The notes under the pieces are model-generated. The model had not been told where the DNA came from and made no database searches. It saw nothing but the letters and a program-made list of their open reading frames with translations. From positions 1 through 8,133 of the forward strand of contig JABDMQ010000155.1 in assembly GCA_013001365.1 (NCBI GenBank): a DNA stretch of 8,133 nt, read 5' to 3'. Source of the DNA: Flavobacteriaceae bacterium (GTDB taxonomy: Bacteria; Bacteroidota; Bacteroidia; Flavobacteriales; Flavobacteriaceae). Shown one piece after another: positions 1 to 7,036 of the stretch (positions are counted from its first letter, which is position 1; every line of letters starts with the position of its first letter). The position numbers and the translations under genes were made by a program.

Positions 1-1
1 C

Positions 2-619
2 TCAGCATTGGTATGGAGTTGGTTCAATGGGTCAGAAGGCGGGAATGCCTTGGCGGATGTATTGTTAGGTACAGTGAACCCTTCAGGAAAATTACCATGG
101 ACCATGCCTAAGGAATTGAAAGATTCTCCTGCACATGCTACCAATAGCTTTCCAGGCGACCAAACTATGTCTTATAATGAAGGCCTGTTGGTTGGTTATC
201 GTTGGTTCGATACAAAGAATATCGACCCGGAATACCCATTAGGTTACGGCTTGTCATACACCGATTTTGAGATCAAGAATGCTCAAGCGGACAAAGAGAG
301 CTATACTAAAACCGATACAATTATTATTTCGGTTGATGTAGAGAACATCGGAACCATGGACGGGAAGGAAGTAGTGCAAGTATATGCATCCATGAAAGAT
401 TCGAAGCTTGAAAGGGCGGCACAAGAACTGAAAGGCTTTGCAATGGTCTTAGTCGACTCTTGTCAATCTAAAACGGTCAAGATCGAGATTCCAGTTAAGG
501 AATTGGCATATTACAATGTTGAGAATAGCCAATGGGAAGTAGAATCAGGTACCTATGAGTTTAGGATCGGAAATTCTTCGAGGAATATCAATGCAGAGAT
601 TTCAGTTCAGGTGGAATGA
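2..619 (+). CDS. Glycoside hydrolase family 3 (beta-glucosidase-like), C-terminal part
   Basis: This is the 3' end of a gene running in from the left edge; the frame is open from base 2, so no start is present. The visible ~205 residues contain the end of the GH3 C-terminal alpha/beta sandwich: SEGGNALADVLLGTVNPSGK followed by LPWTMP, then EGLLVGYRWFD and PLGYGLSYTDF, all family signatures. From about base 280 comes a fibronectin type III-like domain with ENIGTMDGKEVVQVY, a Lys-Gly-Phe turn and a terminal GTYEFRIGNSS, which closes many bacterial GH3 enzymes. Family members release terminal beta-linked glucose, xylose or related sugars from oligosaccharides, usually in the periplasm in Bacteroidota. 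The (beta/alpha)8 barrel with the nucleophilic Asp lies outside the window, so substrate and signal peptide cannot be judged. It converges with the minus-strand array. Confidence 0.93.
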   Translation, partial: SALVWSWFNGSEGGNALADVLLGTVNPSGKLPWTMPKELKDSPAHATNSFPGDQTMSYNEGLLVGYRWFDTKNIDPEYPLGYGLSYTDFEIKNAQADKESYTKTDTIIISVDVENIGTMDGKEVVQVYASMKDSKLERAAQELKGFAMVLVDSCQSKTVKIEIPVKELAYYNVENSQWEVESGTYEFRIGNSSRNINAEISVQVE

Positions 620-637
620 AACTTCAATTCAATGATT

Positions 638-659
638 AAGTTTTAACAAAGCTTTTATT
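638..659 (+). terminator. Weak hairpin between convergent genes
   Basis: Between the GH3 stop codon and the stop of the minus-strand hydrolase, AAGTTTT (638-644) can pair with AAAGCTT (648-654) around an AAC loop, giving seven pairs including one U-G. It is followed by TTATT. On the plus strand it looks like a weak intrinsic terminator for the GH3 gene. The U-G pair becomes a C-A mismatch on the minus strand, so it is poorer in that direction. The stem is AT-rich and short, so this is a tentative call. Confidence 0.3.
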
Positions 660-2145
660 CAACCTTGAATTTTGGCATCGTGAACTTTGAGAAACAATCT
701 GGTAGAGGTTTATTCGTAGGATTGTTGAAAAATTCATTAGCACTTTCCATAGCACATGGATTACCCCAATTTGTTGTTGGTGTATGACTCCATCCTTTAA
801 AAATCATGTGATGACTATTTGTAAAGTTCTCGGTCATCATCTTTGCAAAATAAGGAGGTGTTTCATTATCGTATTCACCACTTATGAATAATACAGGGAT
901 ATTGCTATTGACAGGTTTGTTCTCTTTATCTGCCGCTTCTTTCACATTCCAGATATGGCATACCTCAGATTTGAAAACAGTAGGCGAAAGGCCCTTTAAT
1001 TCTGGATATTTATCGGTTTCTTCTTCAATCTTGGTTTGAGAGGCAAAAGGGAATTCTTCTGCACACCAAACAGAAAGTCGCATACCTTGGCCATTGCCTT
1101 TTCCGGGTTCTTCAAATAAAGAAGCTAGTTGTTCTTTTATTGAACTTAGATCATCATTCAATAACTTATTTATTTCTAAGGGTACAAAGGGTAAACCACC
1201 TGTTGATGCTGATGTAAATATCGTTACAAGGTCCTTGCCCGTTAAATAAAAAGTCTCTTCATTCCCATTTATGGGATTGTCGACGGATACTATCAACGGA
1301 TTTTCAGTTCTATCTATTAAATATTCATGAAAACGTATTTTCAAGTTCGGGAATGCTTTGTTGCATTCAGAATCTTGAGCGCAATCATTGAGCAATTTAT
1401 CAACAGCATCCAATAAGTTCTTGATGCTCACTTCATCATAATTGACTTCTAGAGGAAGTGGCGAATCCATGACAGCACTTCGTATGGTTTTTGGATAATC
1501 CCGAATAAGTACTTGCGCTATTTTAGTGCTGTAAGAAATGGTCAGTAGATTGTATTGTTCGATGTTCAGGACTTTTCTCAAATCTTCGATGTCTGCTGCA
1601 ATTTCATTCGTGTTGTAGCCATTAAGGTCAATGCCTTTGTTCTCTAATCGTTTTTTGCATTGTCTTGCAGCAGCATTGAAAAGGCTATCGGATTGACTCT
1701 TATTGAAGTTAGGCAGGTTCGACATTTGAATGGCTTTCGACCATTCAGGACAATCAAGATTAGGCCTTGCATACTGCGTTCCTCGCTGTTCGAATAATAT
1801 GAAATCCCTGTCGTCAAGGTACTTATAGTAATTCATGTATTGGGATGCACTCATTGAGCTATTCCCTGGACCTCCAACGGTGTAGAGAATAGGATCTGGT
1901 TTTGGGTTTTCGCTTCGGCTTTTGAATATGTAAACAGGTAGACTTATTGTATTACCAGCCGGATTGCTCCTGTTCTCGGGTACAGTTAGATAACCAAAAG
2001 TAAATTCCTGACCTTTGGGAATTTTATGTGTTGTAGTGTCTGATTCAATAAAAGATACTTGATAATCTTTATATTCAGTATTATTCTTGCAGCTGAAAAC
2101 AAAAAATACTGTCAGGATTAGAAATAATATATTCTTCATTTTCAT
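655..2145 (-). CDS. Lipoprotein alpha/beta hydrolase, S33/TAP-like peptidase family, altered nucleophile elbow
   Basis: This 496-aa protein resembles exported S33 hydrolases of the tripeptidyl/prolyl aminopeptidase type with a TAP-like C-terminus. The frame is open to a TTG at 2187, but I chose the ATG at 2145 because it starts a clean lipoprotein signal (MKMKN, hydrophobic stretch, VFSC with Cys19) and is preceded by purine-rich GGAAGAACA. Visible motifs are the oxyanion loop VGGPGNS (90-96), the strand and turn DFILFEQRGTQYARP (114-128), and the C-terminal core FISGEYD with Asp426 and GWSHTP with His454 as likely triad members. The nucleophile region reads LLTISYSTKIAQ: Ser204 is kept, but both glycines of GxSxG are replaced by Thr and Ser. 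Paired cysteines (for example Cys396 in CHIW and Cys464) suit a periplasmic or surface location. It follows the TfoX-like gene by 59 nt. Peptidase activity is inferred from the family; substrate is unknown. Confidence 0.85.
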   Translation of the reverse strand: MKMKNILFLILTVFFVFSCKNNTEYKDYQVSFIESDTTTHKIPKGQEFTFGYLTVPENRSNPAGNTISLPVYIFKSRSENPKPDPILYTVGGPGNSSMSASQYMNYYKYLDDRDFILFEQRGTQYARPNLDCPEWSKAIQMSNLPNFNKSQSDSLFNAAARQCKKRLENKGIDLNGYNTNEIAADIEDLRKVLNIEQYNLLTISYSTKIAQVLIRDYPKTIRSAVMDSPLPLEVNYDEVSIKNLLDAVDKLLNDCAQDSECNKAFPNLKIRFHEYLIDRTENPLIVSVDNPINGNEETFYLTGKDLVTIFTSASTGGLPFVPLEINKLLNDDLSSIKEQLASLFEEPGKGNGQGMRLSVWCAEEFPFASQTKIEEETDKYPELKGLSPTVFKSEVCHIWNVKEAADKENKPVNSNIPVLFISGEYDNETPPYFAKMMTENFTNSHHMIFKGWSHTPTTNWGNPCAMESANEFFNNPTNKPLPDCFSKFTMPKFKVE

Positions 2146-2204
2146 TGTTCTTCCGCTAAGGTCATCTACAAGTACGATAAAATTCAATCATCTAACTTTA
2201 TTGT

Positions 2205-2528
2205 CTATTTCGGATCAAGACTCATGACATAATCATAGCTTTCATTCAATAGCTTTATGATGTTGCTCCTGTCCTTTAGCATGTCTTCCGTTATCAGGAT
2301 ATAACCATGCATAATGGAATTGTAAGAATGAAAGAGAGTCGTATCATACTCTTCTAAATACTTCTTCTGAGTCTCTTTGGAAAAACGTATTCCGATTTCT
2401 CCAGCTTTATTGAACAGAGAGAACATATGTCCGTTTGCTGAGGTATATGGCATGGTCTTGCCCTTACGCTCAAATCTTGAGCATTCGGCAACTAAAGCAT
2501 CATAGATTTTTAGGTTTTCATCATACAT
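2205..2528 (-). CDS. Small conserved protein, TfoX/Sxy N-terminal-like
   Basis: A 107-aa cytoplasmic protein with no signal peptide or membrane segment. The frame can be opened at a TTG at 2534, but the ATG at 2528 is the natural start; it lies two bases after the TGA of the upstream gene (TGACCATG), suggesting translational coupling. The core GKTMPYTSANGHMFSLFNK, then GEIGIRFSKE and a C-terminal helix ending SYDYVMSLDPK, resembles small Bacteroidota proteins related to the TfoX N-terminal domain: a short mixed fold with a Met-Phe strand and a Gly-containing hairpin, then helices. TfoX/Sxy acts in competence regulation in gammaproteobacteria. Nothing here points to competence, and these stand-alone versions have no established role that I know. 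The reading frame is solid; the family call is moderate. Confidence 0.72.
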   Translation of the reverse strand: MYDENLKIYDALVAECSRFERKGKTMPYTSANGHMFSLFNKAGEIGIRFSKETQKKYLEEYDTTLFHSYNSIMHGYILITEDMLKDRSNIIKLLNESYDYVMSLDPK

Positions 2529-2530
2529 GG

Positions 2531-3319
2531 TCAATCTCGTCTTGTATAGCTGTACTCATTTCTTTTCAACCATTCAGTTGAATCTTCAAATTGCACTTCT
2601 TTTCTTATGATGAACTCTTTTTCACCTAGGATATAAATATTCCTGATCAATGCATTTTTCCTATTGTCTTTTCCAGAATACTCAGTAATGATTTTTATCT
2701 GGCCATCCGGTAAGACCTGTTTCGATTTCAGGTCTTTCTTGTTCAGTTTCATTCCGTCCTTGGAGATGCTTATTTTGCTTTTGCCATTGGCCTTTGGTTC
2801 GTTTGGATAAATATTGGACAGTATAAGTTGATTCTCACTTTTACCTTTTTCGACGATCAGATCTGCTGGCATGGTATAAGGTTTTCCGGAGCCATAATCG
2901 ATGTAGGTCAAAGAGCCGGTCCAATCCCCTAAGATGGTTTTGAGATCTTCTGGAGTTATAGCTCTATCACTCATACTTAATGGCTTGAACTCGATGTTAG
3001 CCTTTGCATCAGATTCGCTGTCAAAATAAATTTCGTAACCTCTGATCAGGTCGATTTCCTTGGTTTCGCCAGAGCCTACCGAAATCAATTTCATATAGTC
3101 CTTTTTATCTTGTATTCTGATCGTAAAAGGGTTCTTGCCAATGTTTTCGATAACTGCTTTGCTATCAGTATCTGCATATGGGTTTATTGCAGCATCTTGA
3201 CCTGGCCCTTTGCCAATTATAGACATGCTTTGCGAGGGCTTCAATTCTATAATTGATTGGCTTGATACATGCAGTGGAATCAGTAGAAGAAGTGTGAGTA
3301 AAAGAGGTGTATTTTTCAT
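2531..3319 (-). CDS. Exported protein of unknown function with lipocalin-like C-terminal half
   Basis: This 262-aa protein starts with a clear signal peptide, MKNT followed by a Leu-rich core and a likely cut after Ser20 (HVSS|QS), so it should be periplasmic or secreted. Residues 21-112 form a beta-rich segment with ENIGKNPFTIRI and VGSGETKEIDL, which resembles a small beta-sandwich. Residues 122-262 begin with ILGDWTGSLTYIDYG and continue as alternating beta strands to EWLKRNEYSYTRRD. The Gly-x-Trp opening and strand pattern resemble the lipocalin-like barrels common in exported Bacteroidota proteins. I do not recognise a specific family and see no catalytic motif. A 137-nt gap upstream means it probably begins a transcript with the TfoX-like gene and perhaps the S33 lipoprotein behind it. 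A related GxWxG opening occurs in the hydrolase at 4421-5782. Confidence 0.8.
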   Translation of the reverse strand: MKNTPLLLTLLLLIPLHVSSQSIIELKPSQSMSIIGKGPGQDAAINPYADTDSKAVIENIGKNPFTIRIQDKKDYMKLISVGSGETKEIDLIRGYEIYFDSESDAKANIEFKPLSMSDRAITPEDLKTILGDWTGSLTYIDYGSGKPYTMPADLIVEKGKSENQLILSNIYPNEPKANGKSKISISKDGMKLNKKDLKSKQVLPDGQIKIITEYSGKDNRKNALIRNIYILGEKEFIIRKEVQFEDSTEWLKRNEYSYTRRD

Positions 3320-3456
3320 TTTGCAATTTTAAGAGTGATATGTGGGTTAAAAATCTGCTCTGGATTTCTAATCAAGAAACCAAGATAGTTAATTATGCAG
3401 GAATTTCCGATTTAAAAGACTAAAGCAATTGAACAATTTGTATCGTTAAAGAACGC

Positions 3457-3903
3457 TTAATTTTTATGCTTAAGCAATCTTATCATCGAATGAATAATTA
3501 AAGTCAATAAAGTAGCTACGGGTATTCCAAAACTAAGACCCCAAAACCATTTCATGGCTATTTGACCTCCTTGAAATGATGCTTTTTCCGAGAAGTTGAA
3601 AGAAAGATTACCAGCTAACAAATAGCTTATCGGCACCCAGAGTACAGCAATTAATATTACTATTTTTATAGTTTTGGCTAAGTAGCCATAGGCTTTTGTT
3701 GTAGGATTTCTGAGTTCTTTTATTCCCCAATATAATGTTAGGGGAAGAGAAATGAGACCCGCCCATGTAATAAAAGAACCTAGTGGTATTGAATCCTCCT
3801 TGTCAAGAGCAAAGGTCAATAAAGAAGAACCCGTAAGCAGCAGGATAATTGTTGTTAGAAGAACAATTAAAGAGATGTAAAACCAGATTTCATTTTTTTT
3901 CAT
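3457..3903 (-). CDS. Small four-helix integral membrane protein, unknown function
   Basis: A 148-aa protein whose start I place at the ATG at 3903 (MKKNEIWFY). The frame extends upstream to a TTG at 3948, but those 15 codons encode an unlikely leader. Four hydrophobic segments are visible at roughly residues 8-30, 41-61, 79-98 and 118-141, joined by short loops, with a Lys/Arg-rich end (RLLKHKN) and a Lys-rich start. Positive charges at both termini and in the loop after helix 2 suggest both ends are cytoplasmic. No conserved enzymatic or transport motif is recognisable; the helices contain prolines (Pro54, Pro91, Pro128) but no charged residues. It is separated by 89 nt upstream and 137 nt downstream, so it may be transcribed alone. 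Function is unknown. Confidence 0.75.
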   Translation of the reverse strand: MKKNEIWFYISLIVLLTTIILLLTGSSLLTFALDKEDSIPLGSFITWAGLISLPLTLYWGIKELRNPTTKAYGYLAKTIKIVILIAVLWVPISYLLAGNLSFNFSEKASFQGGQIAMKWFWGLSFGIPVATLLTLIIHSMIRLLKHKN

Positions 3904-3976
3904 AAGCGTATTATAATGAGGAAGACCACATGATCCAAGGTATTGCAAGAAGGAATATAGCAGTATTCTTTGCCGT

Positions 3977-4001
3977 AATCAATGCACTTTGTTTATTGAT
4001 T
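3977..4001. repeat. Perfect 7-bp inverted repeat over the end of the VOC gene
   Basis: AATCAAT (3977-3983) and ATTGATT (3995-4001) are perfect inverted copies around an 11-base spacer. The right arm includes the last codons and stop of the minus-strand VOC gene. In the minus-strand RNA it could form a hairpin just at the end of that gene, but there is no U-tract after it and the stem is AT-rich. It may weakly terminate or stabilise the transcript, or be chance. Confidence 0.25.
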
Positions 4002-4403
4002 GGTGTCGAACCGTTCTTCAAAGAAAAACAACACCAAGCCATTTGGCTCGAAAATTGAAAAACTCCTATGTCCCCAATCCTGATCCACTATTTCTTGTTT
4101 AAATGGAATTCCCTTTGCCTTGATTTTCTCATAAAGGTCATCCACGTTCCAATCTTGAATGACCATAAATACACCTTGAGGAGTTCGAAAGTCCAAACCT
4201 GAGATTTTTTGTTCAAGATTGCTGGGATGATGAAGAATTTCAATCAATCCAGCACCTGCCTTGAAAACGGCTCCTTTATCATTTTCATGCCTATCCCAAG
4301 AATGCTCCAATTTAAATCCTAATATGTTATTATAAAAATCCCATGTTTCTTGGTATTTGTCTGTGAAGTACGCAAATCGAAACTGTCCTTCTTTTTCTGT
4401 CAT
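3993..4403 (-). CDS. VOC superfamily (glyoxalase/bleomycin-resistance fold) protein
   Basis: This 136-aa single-domain cytoplasmic protein has the paired beta-alpha-beta-beta-beta layout of the vicinal oxygen chelate superfamily. The first module contains FRFAYFTDKYQETWDFYNN (8-26) leading to ILGF, then strands ending AGLIEILHHP (51-60). The second contains VDDLYEKIKAKGIPF (87-101), then DWGHRSFSIFEPNGLVLFF (109-127) and Glu129-Glu130. Glu55, His112 and a terminal Glu lie where metal-binding members carry ligands, but the first strand lacks the usual His or Gln, so metal binding is uncertain. The superfamily includes lyases, dioxygenases, epimerases and antibiotic-binding proteins, and nothing visible selects among them. 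It starts 17 nt after the stop of the exported hydrolase, so it is probably the last gene of that operon. Confidence 0.85.
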   Translation of the reverse strand: MTEKEGQFRFAYFTDKYQETWDFYNNILGFKLEHSWDRHENDKGAVFKAGAGLIEILHHPSNLEQKISGLDFRTPQGVFMVIQDWNVDDLYEKIKAKGIPFKQEIVDQDWGHRSFSIFEPNGLVLFFFEERFDTNQ

Positions 4404-4420
4404 TGTCGTTAAGGAATTTA

Positions 4421-5782
4421 TTAATTCAAGAATTTATTTTGTCTCAAGAACTCAATGAGTTCTATCTGTACATTGGGTGATATTCTAAAGAATCGCCAAT
4501 AGGTATGGTTGTTAGGCAGGGTCCTGTATCCTTCCTGTACTTCTGTACCGTGCTCTGCCTCTGGTAATAAAACAGTCTTCAAGTATTTTTTCCTATCACC
4601 TTTATAGTATTGCTCTAGGAGCGCAGTATTCTCCTTGTAAGGTACGATCCAGTCCTTCTCACCATACATGGCCAACAAGGGAACCATTATTTTATTATAG
4701 GCTTTAGCGGGGTCATAGTCATGTCGTCTCACCCATAAATTGGAAATGTCTTCTGCATTCTTTGGTATGTCCGTGACATCCAATAGAGTATTCCATCCAT
4801 TTGTTTCCGCTCCCTTGAGCAATTCTTGGAATTTGGTGAAGTTTTTCTCATTGGGTTTGGCATCAAAGACTAGATTGGTGTATTCGATTGCTTCATTCCT
4901 TGCTGTTTGTGATAGATTGAATTTCTTGATACCTTCTTCTAAGGATTGCATTTGCTGTACCCTTACCGAAGTAGAAGGCCCCACAATGGTAATCAAGAAA
5001 TCAAGATCCGTAAGTTCTGATGCCTTCATGATCACCCAACCACCTGCACTACTGCCAATGGCGCCAATATTTTCAAATTTATTAGGAGGCGCCTCAAGGT
5101 ATTTCTTAATGGCCACGACATCTTTAGCCAAGTCTTCCATGGTGGCAGTATCACAATTACCTGTCGAATTTCCAGTTCCTCTTTTGTTGAAAGCAACTGT
5201 TGATACGCCATATTGTCGAAGTAATTTTGCAGTTAGGTCGTATTTTGTAGATCCTGCGTAACATCCTCTCCCACCGACAACTATGATAGCCGTTTTTGAT
5301 GGGGCATGGCGCGGTTCATGAAGATGACCTGTTAGTGTAATAGCAACATTCTTGACTTCAATAGGCGTTACCTTAAAATCAGGTTGAGGCGGTGTCGGTA
5401 CTTTCTTGAAATGCACATAGGTTGCAGGATCTGCACCAATAATATGGCCACTTATTTCTAAGGTAATAGTATCTAACTGTGTTTTGGCGCGACCATATCC
5501 TGTGTTGAATGAAATATATCCCAAAGAGTCAATTTCCAAAGGCAATTGAAACTCGCCAAACTGTGGATGCCACTCTTCTAGGACTTGCAGAGACATCAAT
5601 GTGCTGTCCTTAAGATAGACGGACATATCGAATTTCTGATAACTGTTGTTCTTGATGAAAGCCCCTTCCCAATGACCTTGTAATATCTGTGAAATATCTT
5701 TTTTTAACTCTTGTGCCTGCAGTAAATCAGGAAGCGTGAAAAAAATCAGAGCTAATATGAAAATGAAGGTTCTTTTTACCAT
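4421..5782 (-). CDS. Exported alpha/beta hydrolase (serine hydrolase) with N-terminal beta-domain
   Basis: This 453-aa protein has a signal peptide (MVKRTF, hydrophobic core, cut after Ala23 in LLQA|QE) and should act in the periplasm or outside. Residues 30-126 form a beta-rich domain opening with ILQGHWEGAF, a lipocalin-like GxWxG start. Residues 140-453 are an alpha/beta hydrolase of the S9/dienelactone-hydrolase-like kind. It has the strand TAIIVVGGRGCYAG, then FNKRGTGNSTG (198-208), the nucleophile elbow GAIGSSAGGW with Ser245 in an intact GxSxG, Asp377 in YGEKDWIVP, and His411 in LPEAEHGTEV, so a full triad is visible. The family hydrolyses esters or peptides; the substrate cannot be read from the sequence. 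Its ATG at 5782 lies inside the end of the propeller gene (shared ATGGTAA, 7 nt), implying translational coupling. The VOC gene follows after 17 nt. Confidence 0.92.
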   Translation of the reverse strand: MVKRTFIFILALIFFTLPDLLQAQELKKDISQILQGHWEGAFIKNNSYQKFDMSVYLKDSTLMSLQVLEEWHPQFGEFQLPLEIDSLGYISFNTGYGRAKTQLDTITLEISGHIIGADPATYVHFKKVPTPPQPDFKVTPIEVKNVAITLTGHLHEPRHAPSKTAIIVVGGRGCYAGSTKYDLTAKLLRQYGVSTVAFNKRGTGNSTGNCDTATMEDLAKDVVAIKKYLEAPPNKFENIGAIGSSAGGWVIMKASELTDLDFLITIVGPSTSVRVQQMQSLEEGIKKFNLSQTARNEAIEYTNLVFDAKPNEKNFTKFQELLKGAETNGWNTLLDVTDIPKNAEDISNLWVRRHDYDPAKAYNKIMVPLLAMYGEKDWIVPYKENTALLEQYYKGDRKKYLKTVLLPEAEHGTEVQEGYRTLPNNHTYWRFFRISPNVQIELIEFLRQNKFLN

Positions 5783-7017
5783 GCTATGCCCATATTTTCA
5801 AGATTAATCGATTGGATATTCCCATTCCTAACAAATAGCATTTTCTTGTCTGAGGTAATATCAACTCCCCAGGCATAACCAAGCGAAAGCCTTTTTTTTC
5901 TGATCCAATTGCCATTGACCTTTTCATAATAATATAGGCCAATCTCACCACGTTCTGGAAATTTTTTCTCACTGTAGGCCTGTGAAACAATGAGTTTGTT
6001 CTTTTGAGGATTCAGAAAGGCATCGAAACTGTCACTATTGGGCAGTCCAACGGCATCGCTTAACCATTTTGGATCGGAATAGCCTTTCTTGCCTTTAGGC
6101 TCAACATAGTAAATGCCGTTTTTTGGTATTCTTGCAAAGAAATAAATGCTTCCATCCTCCATTATCTGAAAATAACCAGCATTGATATTTGTAAGATTCT
6201 TGATCTCGATTGGCTCGTTCCATCCTTGACCTTGTTTGTCTGCATAATAGGCCTTACGAATCTCTTCGTTTTCAACCTCATCGTAGGTCGCAAAAACAAT
6301 TCGTTTGCCATTAGGTGAAATGGCCAGATTGTATATGGTATCTACAATGGATAATTGTTCCTTTTCCCATTTTCCGTTCTTTAAATATGCGATATAGGGT
6401 ACCTTTTTTACCCAGTCACTATATCTAGCAAAGACGATTGTCTTCCCATCCGAAGTTAAGGATGGAGAAGTTTCTTCAAATCCTTGAGGTGCCACATTTT
6501 CACCAAAAAATGGCCTATAATATTGATGCAACTCATCACCTTCGTCTAGCACATTCCCTTCAGTATCAAAGGTCGTCCATCCACCATAGGTCTTGCCTTC
6601 ATTAAAATGTCGTATTTGTTTTAAATGGCCATTGTCATGCCAACGAACAATAACACCATGCTCGATGTCCTTTTCATAAGTTGCTTGCTTTTTCAGTTGA
6701 CCATTTTCGTACCACCAACGAGTTAGGCCATCGGCCAAATTTTCCACTCTATTACCTTCGAATTTCCGATTTCCATTGCTATACCATTCGGTCCAAAGTC
6801 CATGATATTTGCCATCCTTGAAGTTCCTTAAGGTCTTAATCTTGCCGTTGTCATGAAAATCTATGCCAGTCCCTGTGTAAGGAGATCCTTTATATTTAAA
6901 GGTTCCGTAATAGGCATCTGCCATGTCTTGTTTGTCTTCAAGGATCTGATCTATTTGGACTTGGGCAAATGCTGTGAAGTGGAATAAGGCTATTAGAAAG
7001 ATGAATTTCTTTTTCAT
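5776..7017 (-). CDS. Exported YwqK/MORN-like repeat plus PD40 (TolB-like) propeller protein
   Basis: This 413-aa protein begins with a signal peptide (MKKKF, cut after Ala18 in AFA|QV). Residues ~50-161 are YwqK-type repeats (pattern W-Y-x-N-G-x-x-K) whose Asn-Gly anchors fall at 57, 81, 105, 129 and, degenerate as Glu-Gly, 153: an exact 24-residue spacing. Residues ~180-413 are a PD40/WD40-like propeller with blade-type strands SPSLTSDGKTIVFAR (184-198), AISPNGKRIVFAT (232-244), QIMEDGSIYFFAR (284-296), FLNPQKNKLIVSQ (334-346) and ITSDKKMLFVRNG (387-399), about 45-53 residues apart. Such propellers usually bind proteins or glycans. YwqK is named after a Bacillus antitoxin, but an exported copy without a toxin partner is unlikely to be one. 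The gene lies 19 nt after the oxidoreductase gene and overlaps the hydrolase gene by 7 nt. Its binding target is unknown. Confidence 0.9.
   Translation of the reverse strand: MKKKFIFLIALFHFTAFAQVQIDQILEDKQDMADAYYGTFKYKGSPYTGTGIDFHDNGKIKTLRNFKDGKYHGLWTEWYSNGNRKFEGNRVENLADGLTRWWYENGQLKKQATYEKDIEHGVIVRWHDNGHLKQIRHFNEGKTYGGWTTFDTEGNVLDEGDELHQYYRPFFGENVAPQGFEETSPSLTSDGKTIVFARYSDWVKKVPYIAYLKNGKWEKEQLSIVDTIYNLAISPNGKRIVFATYDEVENEEIRKAYYADKQGQGWNEPIEIKNLTNINAGYFQIMEDGSIYFFARIPKNGIYYVEPKGKKGYSDPKWLSDAVGLPNSDSFDAFLNPQKNKLIVSQAYSEKKFPERGEIGLYYYEKVNGNWIRKKRLSLGYAWGVDITSDKKMLFVRNGNIQSINLENMGIAW
6535..6867 (-). repeat. Five-unit 72-bp (24-aa) coding repeat of YwqK type
   Basis: Within the propeller gene, five successive units carry FHDNGKIK, WYSNGNRK, WYENGQLK, WHDNGHLK and FDTEGNVL at residue intervals of exactly 24. 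The protein pattern is regular, but the DNA copies have diverged. This points to an old, selected structural repeat rather than recent tandem duplication. Confidence 0.8.
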
Positions 7018-7036
7018 TGCGTTTATTTCTTATTTG

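Noticed and set aside
2146..2187. Extended N-terminus of the S33 lipoprotein from a TTG at 2187
   Set aside because: The 14 extra residues (starting NFIVLVDD when read with a TTG start) would sit ahead of a perfect lipoprotein signal peptide and spoil it. The ATG at 2145 has purine-rich sequence in front and gives a normal lipobox.
3380..3387. TATCTTGG on the minus strand upstream of the 262-aa exported protein, a one-mismatch match to the Bacteroidota -7 element TAnnTTTG
   Set aside because: No TTG/TTTG element lies at the expected distance upstream, so a promoter is not supported. A promoter somewhere in 3320-3456 remains likely from the gap size.
3935..3942. TACCTTGG on the minus strand upstream of the membrane protein, also close to TAnnTTTG
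   Set aside because: There is no matching -33 element about 19-21 bases upstream, and such short AT-rich matches are expected by chance.
3904..3948. Extended N-terminus of the membrane protein from a TTG at 3948
   Set aside because: The added residues have no membrane or signal character, while the internal ATG at 3903 gives a typical MKKN membrane-protein start.
4740..5261. 173-codon plus-strand open frame inside the exported hydrolase
   Set aside because: It lies wholly antisense to a gene with intact catalytic motifs, and its translation is Ser/Leu-rich without any recognisable family pattern. It is a shadow frame.
5784..5990. 68-codon minus-strand frame inside the propeller gene
   Set aside because: It overlaps the last propeller blades in another frame; those blades have clear PD40-type strands, so the alternative frame is not supported.
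5776..7017. YwqJK-type toxin-antitoxin system
   Set aside because: The YwqK-repeat protein has a signal peptide and a propeller, and neither neighbour looks like a YwqJ deaminase-type toxin, so only the repeat type is shared.
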